Of a stretch of DNA of 60,886 nucleotides, positions 25,823-34,977 are shown piece by piece. How positions within the stretch are numbered: the stretch's first letter is position 1; each line of letters begins with the position of its first letter. Origin of the DNA: an uncultured Methanobrevibacter sp. (GTDB lineage: Archaea; Methanobacteriota; Methanobacteria; Methanobacteriales; Methanobacteriaceae); assembly GCA_902774685.1 (NCBI GenBank), contig CACYJH010000020.1, positions 1-60,886 on the forward strand, read 5' to 3'. The notes beneath the pieces were generated by a model. That model saw nothing but the letters and a program-made list of their open reading frames with translations. It did no database searches and was not told the origin of the DNA. The translations under genes and the position numbers were made by a program.

Positions 25823-27394
25823 ATGCAAAATAGTTCAAATAATATTCCAATTTTAGATTTTTTATTTAAACAAAAAGAATTTCTAAATTGGAAATTTGAA
25901 GAAATGGAATATTTGTTAAATAATTCTAAAATTTTTGATATTAATATAAAAATTTCTGATATACTTACTATGACTTTTAGAGATAAATTTGATTTATTTC
26001 CTTTTGAATTAAATGATTCATATGTATTTAATATGGATCAAAATGGAGTATTATTTCGTTATGAAAATTTAACATTTATATTTAAAAATTTTTATATTGT
26101 AGAAGAAGAGCGCCCTAGCAATATTAAAAAAGCAAGATTTTCAGAATTAATCATAAGAACAGAATTAATAAATCCTGATTCAAAAATAAGAATTTGGGAG
26201 TTGATTGATGAGAAATATCTTGTATTTGATGAACCTATATTGCTTGAAAATGAGGATATTGGTTTTTTTTATACTGGTGCAGTTGAGGATGATGAAACAA
26301 AAAAAATTTATAATGCATATTCTTATTTTTATTATGAGTGCCAATATAATAAAATTAACGGCTGGGAAAAAGTTATTTGGAATTATTATTTAATGTTACG
26401 TTTTTTTGCTGGAAAACTTTTATTTCCTCAAACTCAATTAATTTTGGATGATTTAGAAAATTATGAGATTAAAATAAGAGGTTTCAAACATTTTGGCAAA
26501 GCTACATCTATATTCTATAAACCTTCTACTTGTTTCTATGAATTCATAAATTTTTCTTATGAAAATTTTATTACTAATCCTGAAAGTTATAATTTATTGT
26601 TTACTCACTGGATTAATTATCATTTAGATAACTTTATAGAGATAAAATCATTATCTGCTTTTGTATTTTTTGAAGTTTTATTAAAAAATTTTTCAGAAGA
26701 GAATATAAAAAATAAGGATTTTTTTGAAAAATTATCACACTTTTTTAACCAATTAAATTTAAATCTAACGGATATTAATGAATTTTTTTATAAAGAAATT
26801 CTAAATAAAATTTATGAATTAGAACCTATTTTTTTAGAAAGGTATCCTGGTGATTCAGTTTTAATTGAAAATATTTTTAAATTTTATAAAGAATTTTTCA
26901 TTGTTTCGTCTATTACTTTTTATAGGAATAAGATAGTGCATTCCGGTGAAATAATGGGTTCTGAAGAGGATATTGGTAAAATAATTAATAAATTACATTC
27001 TAAATTAATGAAATATTATTTAAATGAAAATAAATTACCTCCTAAATCAGTTAATGATTTTAAACACTACCAAAATAATGAGGGTACTTTTTGGAAAGGA
27101 TTTAGAAAAGGATTTAAAATTGCTGATGAACAGAAAAATGATTATTCAGAAAATTATAAAAATATTATCAATCCTTTATTATTGGAAATAAAAAATTCTA
27201 TCGAAATAATTTTTATTAATGAAAATTTAAAACTCATTGACCCAATAGAATTATTTGATAGAATAATGATTTTAATTTTGATAAGAATGTTAAATATCAA
27301 TTGTCAATTAATTAACTCTCCAGAGTTTTATATTGGTGGAAATTATGTTGAAAATTCTCAAGATTTTATTTCAAGATTTTTAAATGAAGATTAA
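25823..27394 (+). CDS. HEPN-motif protein paired with SEC-C nuclease
   Basis: 523 aa from ATG 25823 with GTGAGGT at 25811-25817. Aromatic, Asn-rich protein; residues 360-380 contain TFYRNKIVHSGE, with R368 and H373 fitting the HEPN R-x4-H motif and the R-x-x-IVH form seen in ApeA-like HEPN domains. HEPN proteins usually cut RNA or serve as an antitoxin-like partner. It lies 54 bases after the nuclease gene and ends the accessory island; core genes begin at 27516. RNase activity is inferred from the motif. Confidence 0.55.
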   Translation: MQNSSNNIPILDFLFKQKEFLNWKFEEMEYLLNNSKIFDINIKISDILTMTFRDKFDLFPFELNDSYVFNMDQNGVLFRYENLTFIFKNFYIVEEERPSNIKKARFSELIIRTELINPDSKIRIWELIDEKYLVFDEPILLENEDIGFFYTGAVEDDETKKIYNAYSYFYYECQYNKINGWEKVIWNYYLMLRFFAGKLLFPQTQLILDDLENYEIKIRGFKHFGKATSIFYKPSTCFYEFINFSYENFITNPESYNLLFTHWINYHLDNFIEIKSLSAFVFFEVLLKNFSEENIKNKDFFEKLSHFFNQLNLNLTDINEFFYKEILNKIYELEPIFLERYPGDSVLIENIFKFYKEFFIVSSITFYRNKIVHSGEIMGSEEDIGKIINKLHSKLMKYYLNENKLPPKSVNDFKHYQNNEGTFWKGFRKGFKIADEQKNDYSENYKNIINPLLLEIKNSIEIIFINENLKLIDPIELFDRIMILILIRMLNINCQLINSPEFYIGGNYVENSQDFISRFLNED

Positions 27395-27515
27395 TAGTTG
27401 TTCATTTTTCATTTTTTATTATTTTTTAATTTAATTAATTATATTTATAAGTATTAACAAAAATATAAAGTGATTAATTATTAAAAAATTAATTAAAAAT
27501 TATTAAAGTGATAAA

Positions 27516-27980
27516 ATGAAAGCATTAGTTTTACTTGGATGTCCTGAAGCTCCTTCACAAACTCCTATTGGATTGTATGCTTCATATAAGTTAGGCCAAA
27601 TGGGCTATGATGTTACTGTATCAAGCAATCCTGCAGCAGGAAAGATATTGGATATTTCAGATCCTGAAGGAGTTTATGTTAAAAAGAGAGTAGACATTGA
27701 AAAATGTTTGGATGAAATTGAAGAAGGGGATTATGATTTATTGGTAGGTTGCGTTCACAAGGATGCCGCAGCAACTTTCTTCATAACCTATTATCATATC
27801 TTAAAATGCAAGGCATTAGCTCTTGTATTCTCAAGAGAAGCGGAAGAAGTGGCTGAATTTGCAGACATGGTCGAATCATCTACTGATGCAGATATCATTG
27901 CTGTAAGGGCTTTCCATAATCCAAATCCAATTAAGGTAAGATTTGACAAATACTTGAAAACTTTAGAGGAACAAAAATAG
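27516..27980 (+). CDS. DUF1890 methanogen protein
   Basis: 154 aa. The N-terminal LLGCPEAPSQTPIGLY and later VGCVHKDAAATF are characteristic of the methanogen family DUF1890. The fold appears alpha/beta with a nucleotide-like glycine-rich start. Function is unproven. It is followed by DUF1894 and the archaeal methionine synthase, a conserved neighbourhood in Methanobacteriales from memory, so a role in methyl transfer is plausible. Confidence 0.75.
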   Translation: MKALVLLGCPEAPSQTPIGLYASYKLGQMGYDVTVSSNPAAGKILDISDPEGVYVKKRVDIEKCLDEIEEGDYDLLVGCVHKDAAATFFITYYHILKCKALALVFSREAEEVAEFADMVESSTDADIIAVRAFHNPNPIKVRFDKYLKTLEEQK

Positions 27981-28033
27981 TTCATTCTAGAATTATATTT
28001 AACTGTTTATTAAAGAAAATGATGGTGATTTAG

Positions 28034-28345
28034 ATGTCTTTCTGTTTAGAAACATATTTGCAACAAAATGATGATTATGAAATACTTGTACAACGTTCTG
28101 GAGTTAAACAATGCTACAAGCTTATTGAAGAAAACTCCAAAGAGCTTATTCATGTAAACCCTGGTGATAAGGTATTGGGAGCAAGATTGATTGGACTTCC
28201 ACCTATACCTGTGGGAATCAATGAAGATGAAGGTGCCATATTGATTACTTATACCAAGCCTTGCCATGGAACCGCAGCCATTAAGATTCCAATTAGTCCA
28301 GAAGAGATTGAAAGCGTTAGGGCAATGGATATTGGTGATGGATAA
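28034..28345 (+). CDS. DUF1894 methanogen protein
   Basis: 103 aa with a GGTGAT ribosome binding site. The sequence, including VNPGDKVLGARLIGLPPIPVG in outline, matches the small methanogen family DUF1894. It lies between DUF1890 and methionine synthase, about 50-60 bases from each, so the three likely share a transcript. Function unproven. Confidence 0.7.
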   Translation: MSFCLETYLQQNDDYEILVQRSGVKQCYKLIEENSKELIHVNPGDKVLGARLIGLPPIPVGINEDEGAILITYTKPCHGTAAIKIPISPEEIESVRAMDIGDG

Positions 28346-28405
28346 CTCTAAAATTATAAATTAAAATAATGCTTTATAATTAAAACATAGATTTACGGTG
28401 ATTAT

Positions 28406-29362
28406 TTGATTACAACTGTTGTAGGTAGTTTTGGGATTGATTTGAAGGAACCTGAAACTTTTGGTGAAAAGATAAAGTCTTCAATTGGATTGTATGATCC
28501 ATATAAAATAGCTATTGAAGAGGCAGTCAAATTGCAATTGGACTGCGGAATAGACATTATTGGTGACGGTCAGCCAAGAGGTGATATGGTAGGTTCCTTT
28601 GTAAAGCATATTCCAGGATTCTCATATGAAATGAATTCCTCTGTTATAGTGTCCAAGATAAGGGCTCCTCAAGTTGATATAATGATTAAGGACTTGAAAT
28701 ATGCTCAAAGTGTTCTTAAAAGGGAGATTAAGAATAGGGGCATGAGTGAAGATGAGGCAAAGAAAAAGGGAGTCAAGCTTATGTTGACAGGACCTTCCAC
28801 TATTGTCCACTCTTCAAGATTGGAATCATTTTACAAGGAGAGAAATCCAGCTATCATTGACTGTGCTCATGCATTAAGACGTGAGGTTGAATCTGCAGAG
28901 AAGGCTGGAGCAAAATATGTTCAAATCGATGAGCCATTTTTATCTACAGGAATGGTTGACTTGAAGGTTGCAAAGGAAGCTATTTCTATTCTTACCGATG
29001 GAATTGAAATGCCAATGGGAATGCATGTATGCGGTAATCTTGACGGTTGCTTCAAGGATATTGCCAAGTTCCCTATAGATATTTTGGATTGTGAATTTGC
29101 AGGAAACAATGTAAACATTGGTGTTCTTGAGGCAAATGCTGATTTGCTCAAAGGCAAGAAATTAGGATTCGGCTGTGTTGATTCAGCTGTAAATGCTGTT
29201 GATGACAAGGATGAAGTTAAGGCTTTGGTTGAAAGGGGAATTAGAGCAGTGGGCAAGGAAAATATGCTCCTTGATCCTGATTGCGGCCTTAGAAAAGTGG
29301 ATATTCCAATTGCAAAAGAAAAGCTAAGAATCCTCTCTGATTTGGCTAAAGAGTTTAATTAA
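28406..29362 (+). CDS. metE: Archaeal methionine synthase (MetE catalytic-domain type)
   Basis: 318 aa from TTG 28406, with GGTGAT just upstream. It corresponds to the C-terminal catalytic barrel of MetE only, as in archaeal enzymes: VGSFG near the start, GDGQPRGDMVGSF, LTGPSTIVH, QIDEPFL, and the zinc ligands in HVCGN and DPDCGLR. It transfers a methyl group to homocysteine to make methionine; archaeal members are thought to use a methylated corrinoid protein as donor rather than a folate. DUF1890 and DUF1894 genes upstream may supply partners. Confidence 0.85.
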   Translation: MITTVVGSFGIDLKEPETFGEKIKSSIGLYDPYKIAIEEAVKLQLDCGIDIIGDGQPRGDMVGSFVKHIPGFSYEMNSSVIVSKIRAPQVDIMIKDLKYAQSVLKREIKNRGMSEDEAKKKGVKLMLTGPSTIVHSSRLESFYKERNPAIIDCAHALRREVESAEKAGAKYVQIDEPFLSTGMVDLKVAKEAISILTDGIEMPMGMHVCGNLDGCFKDIAKFPIDILDCEFAGNNVNIGVLEANADLLKGKKLGFGCVDSAVNAVDDKDEVKALVERGIRAVGKENMLLDPDCGLRKVDIPIAKEKLRILSDLAKEFN

Positions 29363-29413
29363 CTCTTTTTTTACTTTTTTATAATTTTCATTCACTGATT
29401 CTAGGTGTCATTC

Positions 29414-29884
29414 ATGAAAACAACAGAATTATTGGAAAGAATAAGAGAAAATCTAAAAGATTATCCTATAGACTATTTAAAGAGAAAAGCTACAGATGAT
29501 AGATATCCTGATAGCATTACAAAACGATTAGCCATTTATAATTCTTCAATTTATGATGAGATATATGAAAAGAACATTGAAGAGGACTATGAAATAAAAG
29601 ACTCTGTAATCAAGAATATAGAAGATGATGTAGATTATTATTTCAGTGTTTATGATCCTGGAGACATTGAAACTAGAGATTTTACCAGAGAACTTTCTCT
29701 CTATCTTGTTTTAATAGCTAAAAAGCCATTGCATCCTTTTGGGGATAATCCCGCAGAGGATGATGTCTTTTTGGAAAACGGTGAATTCAAATGCAAGAAC
29801 AGAATCATCCATATTAAGGATGAAAGGTCATTATGCCGTTATTGTGTTTGTAAAAATGCAGGATATTCCTTTGGATTCATATGA
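29414..29884 (+). CDS. DUF2115-like protein, first of a tandem pair
   Basis: 156 aa from ATG 29414 with AGGTG at 29403-29407. Helical N-terminus, then KKPLHPFGDNP and a C-terminal CRYC pair. The KPxHPxG plus CxxC pattern is shared with the next gene and fits methanogen family DUF2115. The cysteines may bind a metal. Role unknown. Confidence 0.65.
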   Translation: MKTTELLERIRENLKDYPIDYLKRKATDDRYPDSITKRLAIYNSSIYDEIYEKNIEEDYEIKDSVIKNIEDDVDYYFSVYDPGDIETRDFTRELSLYLVLIAKKPLHPFGDNPAEDDVFLENGEFKCKNRIIHIKDERSLCRYCVCKNAGYSFGFI

Positions 29885-29995
29885 ATCAAATATTAATTAA
29901 CGACAAAATCCAAACATAATGTTAAAGCTTCCTTGTTTTTTAATTTTTTCTTTTTTTTTTTTTAAATGTATTTTAAAAATGATTGCAGTGATTTC

Positions 29996-30544
29996 ATGAC
30001 TATAAATGGGGAAATGTATAAGGAATTTTCAAATGTTGTTATTGGAGAGGATAGCATATCCAATGATGCTCTATTACAGGTTCTAAAAGATTATGCTGGA
30101 ACTGTCTCAGTATTTGACTTAATGAAGATCAATGCAGAACTGATTGAAGAGAGCAAATACGTTCAAGACAGCTATAAAGAGAAAGCTCATGGAGTTTATG
30201 CCAAATATTTTTTAGCTCGCTTAAAGGAAGTAAGAAGCAATAACAATCACTATACTCATAAAATCGATAAGGATGAGTTTATAGATGCAGTGGCAACATT
30301 GCAGTCCTATGAGGATTCCGAGTCATTGAGTCATAAAACAAAATTTCCTTTGGTTTATGCTATCATATCACTATACACTACCTTTATTCTTGAAGAGCCT
30401 ATTCATCCTGTTGGGACCCCATTTCCAGGTTCATTGTATGTGGAGGAAATAAATGGAAAGTACTATTGCCCTGTAAAGGATGCAAATGCTGATTCTCCTA
30501 ATGCAGTCTGTAAAATGTGCATTGCAGAACAATTGGATTTTTAA
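29996..30544 (+). CDS. DUF2115 protein, second of a tandem pair
   Basis: 182 aa from ATG 29996 (AGTGAT upstream; ATG 29966 is an alternative). Contains EEPIHPVGTPFPG, YYCPVKDA and CKMC near the end, the clearest DUF2115 signature of the two. Divergent paralogue of the previous gene. Predicted cytosolic; the Cys and His residues suggest a metal or iron-sulphur site. Confidence 0.75.
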   Translation: MTINGEMYKEFSNVVIGEDSISNDALLQVLKDYAGTVSVFDLMKINAELIEESKYVQDSYKEKAHGVYAKYFLARLKEVRSNNNHYTHKIDKDEFIDAVATLQSYEDSESLSHKTKFPLVYAIISLYTTFILEEPIHPVGTPFPGSLYVEEINGKYYCPVKDANADSPNAVCKMCIAEQLDF

Positions 30545-30661
30545 GGAAATATTTATTTTATTTTAAAATAAGAAAATAGTAGTTTAAATAAAAATAGAAA
30601 AAATTAAAAATAAGAAAATAAAAATAAGAACTAAACATAAGAAATAAAAACTGTGGTCATT

Positions 30662-31480
30662 ATGGATATTGTTTATATAGTTTTTCAGATAATTGTTTCT
30701 TTATTCATTTTTGGAATAATTTTTATAATGGGGTATGCTTTAAAGGACAGCATCACTCATAAGATGAATTTCTTTTTAAATCCTCTAGAGTATCTGCCTG
30801 AGGAAGAGATAAAATCATTAAAGCAGGTCTATTATCTGATTTTAATTCTGATATTATTCGTATCAATCGTAAACTTCTTTTTTGATAATGATATAATCAT
30901 GCATAACAGTCCAGAGTTTTATGTGTTTAATTCAGTAATTGATATAATATTTTCACTATATATTGGGATAAGCATTTATGATGGCTCTAAAAAAAGCAAA
31001 ATATTAATTGTGTTCTTAATCCCTCTTGCATCAATTGCATTTTTACTGTTTGGAGAGTCTGTAATTGAATACTGGGATTTTATACGTATTCCTGCATTAT
31101 TATACCTTATGAAAATGTTCTATGATAAATTCAGGACATTCACTACAACACATAATCTGGAAAAATCAATATTTCTGCTCTTTGCAATAATCTTTATCAC
31201 TTTTATCATAACTCTCTTTGTTGAGAATGAAGACCCGTTAAACGCTTTGGTCATGGTGTCTAATGCATTTACAAGTAATGGGTATTCAATTACAGGTGAA
31301 AGTGTCGTAGGAAAAATCATCAGTATTTTTCTGGTATGGAGTGGTTATATCATATCTGGAGCAGCTACAGCCACTTTAAGTGCTGCAATTCTAATCACTC
31401 ACTTCAATCGCAAACTAAGCCGTTATGATGAAAAATTCGAGAGTCTTGAAAATCTGATAAAAGAGCTGAAGGATGATTGA
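30662..31480 (+). CDS. Membrane protein, possible ion channel
   Basis: 272 aa. About six hydrophobic segments (roughly residues 5-25, 58-75, 90-108, 117-135, 165-187 and 218-245). The segment NAFTSNGYSITG before the last membrane span resembles a channel pore loop (compare the K+ channel TxGYG filter), and a coiled-coil tail (SLENLIKELKDD) could tetramerise it. A voltage-gated-like channel is the best guess; the filter is not canonical. Confidence 0.45.
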   Translation: MDIVYIVFQIIVSLFIFGIIFIMGYALKDSITHKMNFFLNPLEYLPEEEIKSLKQVYYLILILILFVSIVNFFFDNDIIMHNSPEFYVFNSVIDIIFSLYIGISIYDGSKKSKILIVFLIPLASIAFLLFGESVIEYWDFIRIPALLYLMKMFYDKFRTFTTTHNLEKSIFLLFAIIFITFIITLFVENEDPLNALVMVSNAFTSNGYSITGESVVGKIISIFLVWSGYIISGAATATLSAAILITHFNRKLSRYDEKFESLENLIKELKDD

Positions 31481-31745
31481 TCCTTTAAGTTCGCTTTGAA
31501 GATGAAGTTGATTGAATATAGATGTAATTGGATATTTTAAACTGGAATGAGTTTCATAAAATTCTAAAGGGTATCACATTTTAAATAGTATAAAATTTTA
31601 AATAGTTAGTTAATTAAAATTATTATTATAATATTTTATTCATTATCAATAAATAAATTCAATTTAAATCAATATTTTTAAATCAATTTAATTATTTTTA
31701 TTTGAATAAATTAATTTACAAATGTATTTTAATTGAGGTTAAAAT
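31481..31745. promoter_or_regulatory. AT-rich upstream region of mch
   Basis: No gene. Very AT-rich with several TATA-like stretches; GAGGTTAAAA gives the ribosome binding site of mch. A strong promoter is expected, because mch shows the biased codon use of a highly expressed gene. Confidence 0.4.
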
Positions 31746-32699
31746 ATGGTTAGTGTTAATTTAGAAGCTAAAAAAACTGTTGAAAAAGCTGACGACCTTA
31801 ACATTGCTGTTTCCAAATTAGGAAATGGTGCAACTGTTATCGACTGTGGTGTAAATGTTGAAGGTAGTTTTAAAGCAGGTGAATTATATACTAAAGTATG
31901 TCTTGGAGGATTAGCTGATGTAGGCATTTCCATTCCTGGAGACTTATCTGAAAAATTCGCATTGCCTTCCGTAAAAATAAAAACTGACTTCCCAGCTATT
32001 TCCACTTTAGGTGCACAAAAAGCAGGTTGGTCTGTTTCTGTAGGTGAATTCTTTGCATTAGGTTCCGGTCCTGCTAGAGCATTATCCTTAAAACCAGCAG
32101 AAACCTATGAAGAAATCGATTACAAAGATGAAGCTGATATTGCAATCTTAACTTTAGAAGCTGATGTATTGCCTGGTGAAGATGTAGCACAATACATTGC
32201 AGATGAATGTGGTGTAGATGTAGCAAATGTATTCTTGCTTGTAGCTCCTACCGCTTCCTTAGTTGGATCCATCCAAATTGCAGGAAGAGTAGTGGAAAAC
32301 GGTACCTACAAAATGTTAGAATTCTTAAAATTCGATGTTAAGAAAGTTGTACACGCAGCAGGTATTGCACCAATCGCTCCTATCGACCCAGATGGATTAA
32401 AAGCTATGGGTAAAACCAACGATGCAGTTTTATTCGGTGGAAGAACTTACTACTACGTCAAATCTGAAGAAGGAGATGACATTGCAGCAGTTGCAGCACA
32501 ATTACCATCTTCCGCAGCTGATGGATATGGTAAACCATTCTTTGACGTATTTAAAGATGCAGGATTTGACTTCTACCAAATCGACAAAGGAATGTTTGCA
32601 CCAGCTGAAGTTGTTATCAACGACTTAACCACTGGTAAATTATACAAAGAAGGATTCGTTAACGCTGAGTTACTTAAAAAATCCTTTGGAATCGAATAA
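31746..32699 (+). CDS. mch: Methenyltetrahydromethanopterin cyclohydrolase
   Basis: 317 aa, the usual Mch length. It interconverts N5,N10-methenyl-H4MPT and N5-formyl-H4MPT in the CO2-reducing branch of methanogenesis, in the cytosol. Recognised by the whole-protein pattern, including NVEGSFKAGELYTKVCLGGLA in part, STLGAQKAGWSV, GSGPARAL, and the C-terminal YKEGFVNAELLKKSFGIE in part. Codon use is strongly biased (ATC, GAA, GGT and similar), as for an abundant enzyme. Single-gene transcript with T-rich sequence after it. Confidence 0.95.
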   Translation: MVSVNLEAKKTVEKADDLNIAVSKLGNGATVIDCGVNVEGSFKAGELYTKVCLGGLADVGISIPGDLSEKFALPSVKIKTDFPAISTLGAQKAGWSVSVGEFFALGSGPARALSLKPAETYEEIDYKDEADIAILTLEADVLPGEDVAQYIADECGVDVANVFLLVAPTASLVGSIQIAGRVVENGTYKMLEFLKFDVKKVVHAAGIAPIAPIDPDGLKAMGKTNDAVLFGGRTYYYVKSEEGDDIAAVAAQLPSSAADGYGKPFFDVFKDAGFDFYQIDKGMFAPAEVVINDLTTGKLYKEGFVNAELLKKSFGIE

Positions 32700-33089
32700 A
32701 TTTAATATTTGTTCTTAATATTTTAAATTTAAATAGCTATCTTTAGCTATTTTTACTTTTTCTTTTTTTATTTTATTTTATTTTAGTTCAATATCGATTT
32801 TTAGACTTATTACTATTTTGCCTATTTTTGCTTATTTTGTAATACTAACGAGTAATACTTTTTAAACTCATTGATTATTAACTTATATTTAAATAAAACT
32901 TATTTTAGTAATAATTATTACTTTTTAGCCAAAAATAAGTTGATTTAGTATTACTTTTTTTAGAAATATTTTTATATCTTAATTAATAATTATTAATTGT
33001 AAAGTATTATTATAATATTTTTTTTATCATAAGTATTACTTTTTATTTTTTTATAGGTATATGGGGTTAAAAATAATTGAAGTGATTCT
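32700..33089 (+). promoter_or_regulatory. Promoter region with GTAWTAC operator copies (region A)
   Basis: It holds GTAATAC at 32839 and 32852, the palindrome GTAATAATTATTAC at 32908-32921, and GTATTAC at 32948 and 33033, most followed by a T run. A TATA-like TTTATATC lies at 32971-32978; the sites GTATTAT (33004) and GTATTAC (33033) fall just downstream of the expected transcription start. This placement suggests repression of the GNAT gene. The first 60 bases are the T-rich mch end. Confidence 0.6.
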
Positions 33090-33608
33090 ATGAATTTTTC
33101 CATTAAGCAGCTCTCAGATAATTGTGATGATAAGATACGTGTAAGAAATTTCTTATTCTCCCAAATAAGATCAGAATATGGCTATGGTTATGTCCCATCT
33201 TGGCATAAGGATATAGTGGATTTGAATAAGTATTATATCGATTGCAAGAAAAACAATCTGTTTTTCGTTGAAGATAACACTAATGGCAGAATCATTGCAA
33301 CCATAGCAGTCAGGCAATATGATAAGGACTTTGTGGAATTTAAGGATTTATACTCTCATGAGTCTACAGCAAGCATTTGGAGACTCTTTGTGGATAAGGA
33401 TTACAGACGTTGCGGTTTGGCTACACGACTATATAATGTAGTGGAGGAGTTCTGCTACCAAAATAACTTCAATGAGATTTATTTGCATACCCATAAGAAC
33501 CTTGAAGCAGGATTTAGCTTTTGGAAAAAAGTTGGATTCGATATTACTTGGGATACTGAAAATGAACTTCAGACTGTTCATATGGTAAAGAATCTATGCA
33601 GTAAATAA
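33090..33608 (+). CDS. GNAT-family acetyltransferase
   Basis: 172 aa. The acetyl-CoA-binding motif A reads VDKDYRRCGLATRLYNVVEEF near residues 101-121, preceded by a strand (SIWRLF), and motif B (FWKKVGFD) follows. It acetylates an amine on an unknown substrate. It is transcribed ahead of the nicotianamine synthase-like gene behind a dense set of GTAWTAC operator copies, so modification of a metallophore or its precursor is a reasonable but untested idea. Confidence 0.75.
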   Translation: MNFSIKQLSDNCDDKIRVRNFLFSQIRSEYGYGYVPSWHKDIVDLNKYYIDCKKNNLFFVEDNTNGRIIATIAVRQYDKDFVEFKDLYSHESTASIWRLFVDKDYRRCGLATRLYNVVEEFCYQNNFNEIYLHTHKNLEAGFSFWKKVGFDITWDTENELQTVHMVKNLCSK

Positions 33609-33752
33609 TAAACTTTGCTTTAATAACTATTAATTTAAAGTTTATATATTTTTAGATATATATTATTATTAAATTGTAATTGTTCAAAATTTTAAATTAA
33701 ATTTACAAATTTAACTAAATTTTCTATTTTTAATAAATTTTTATGTGATAAA

Positions 33753-34577
33753 ATGAGTTGCTATAAATATTGGGGTAAAATTGAGGAGATTGCAAATCAG
33801 CTTTCAAGCTATGGAGATTTGGATACTGAAGGCATTTCTGCATTGGATGGAACTGACATTGAAGAGATTACAAAGATTTTGGATGAAATCGAAGTCATCG
33901 CTCATGATAAGGAAATTGATTTTGACTCTGCAAAGCATATTCTTGATGATGAGAAGATGAATAAGGCATTGCAGTTGATTCGTAAATTCTATGTTTATAT
34001 CGGTGCAAGATTAGAACGTGAAAACGCTATGAAGATATTGGAATCAGATGATCCTAAGGCAGTTTTGGATTCATTCCATTTCTATGACAGATATATTGGC
34101 CTTATTGAAAACGAAATGCAATTGGCAAAATTCAATGAAGACAAGACCTTCGTATTCTTAGGCAGTGGTCCTTTGCCTTTGACATTGATAATGTTTAATA
34201 TGGTGACAGGCTGTAAATGTATTGGAATAGAACAGTTTGAGGATGTTGCTGAATTGTCCAGAGAAGTCTTAAAACGTTTAGATCTTGATGAAGGTATTGA
34301 AATCATTACTGGAAATGAAAAGACTCTTGCGGATTTGGATTATGATATCTTGATGATTGCTGCATTTGCTGAACCTAAGGCAAGAGTATTCAGGAACGTT
34401 TGGGAAGTTGTAGATGAAAAGACTCCTGTTCTTTACAGAACCTATTCTGGTATGAGAGCTATTCTTTATTCTCCAGTAACCGAAAAGGATACTCAAGGGT
34501 TCCGTCAGGAAGTCATGTTGCTTCCTAAGGGAAAAACAAACAATACTTCTGTATTGGTTAGAAAAATCATCGATTAA
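33753..34577 (+). CDS. Nicotianamine synthase-like protein
   Basis: 274 aa, close to the length of the Methanothermobacter enzyme (MtNAS). The SAM-binding core is FLGSGPLPLTLIMFN near residues 132-146, followed by CIGIEQ; the C-terminus has YRTYSGMRAILYSP. Family members join aminocarboxypropyl groups from S-adenosylmethionine to form nicotianamine-like metal chelators. A separate short AT-rich promoter may lie in the 144-base gap before it, but the shared operator region upstream of the GNAT gene suggests joint control with the nickel transporter. Product identity is inferred. Confidence 0.85.
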   Translation: MSCYKYWGKIEEIANQLSSYGDLDTEGISALDGTDIEEITKILDEIEVIAHDKEIDFDSAKHILDDEKMNKALQLIRKFYVYIGARLERENAMKILESDDPKAVLDSFHFYDRYIGLIENEMQLAKFNEDKTFVFLGSGPLPLTLIMFNMVTGCKCIGIEQFEDVAELSREVLKRLDLDEGIEIITGNEKTLADLDYDILMIAAFAEPKARVFRNVWEVVDEKTPVLYRTYSGMRAILYSPVTEKDTQGFRQEVMLLPKGKTNNTSVLVRKIID

Positions 34578-34977
34578 GGTTTATTTATTTAATTCTTAAT
34601 CTTATTTTTATTTTTTTCATTATTTTTAGATTATTTTTAGATTATTTTTAGATTATTTTTTCATTCCTCTTTTTTCATACTTTCATCTTTTTTTATTAGT
34701 TCAGATCCTTTTTTTTAATTTTTTTTAAAATTTCTTAAAAAGTAATACTTTTTACCCAAAAATCAACAAAAATGTAATACTATTTCTATATTTTTTTACA
34801 AATTTTCATAAAAGTAATACTTTTTATACTAAAATCCACAAAAAAGTAATAACATTTATATAATTTATTGCATATATTAATTATAAGTAATACTAAATAT
34901 CTAAAAAACTTAAAAAAAGTAATACTTTTTAATATTACGATAAATTTTAATGAATTATTATAAAAGAAGGTGTCTAT
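34578..34977 (+). promoter_or_regulatory. Promoter region with GTAWTAC operator copies (region B)
   Basis: GTAATAC occurs at 34742, 34774, 34814, 34887 and 34919. Two pairs, 34742/34774 and 34887/34919, are spaced exactly 32 bases. The TATA box TTTATATAA (34855-34863) puts the expected start near 34885, so the last pair overlies the first transcribed bases. A short tandem repeat of an 11-base T-rich unit (about 34620-34660) marks the end of the upstream gene. Confidence 0.65.
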
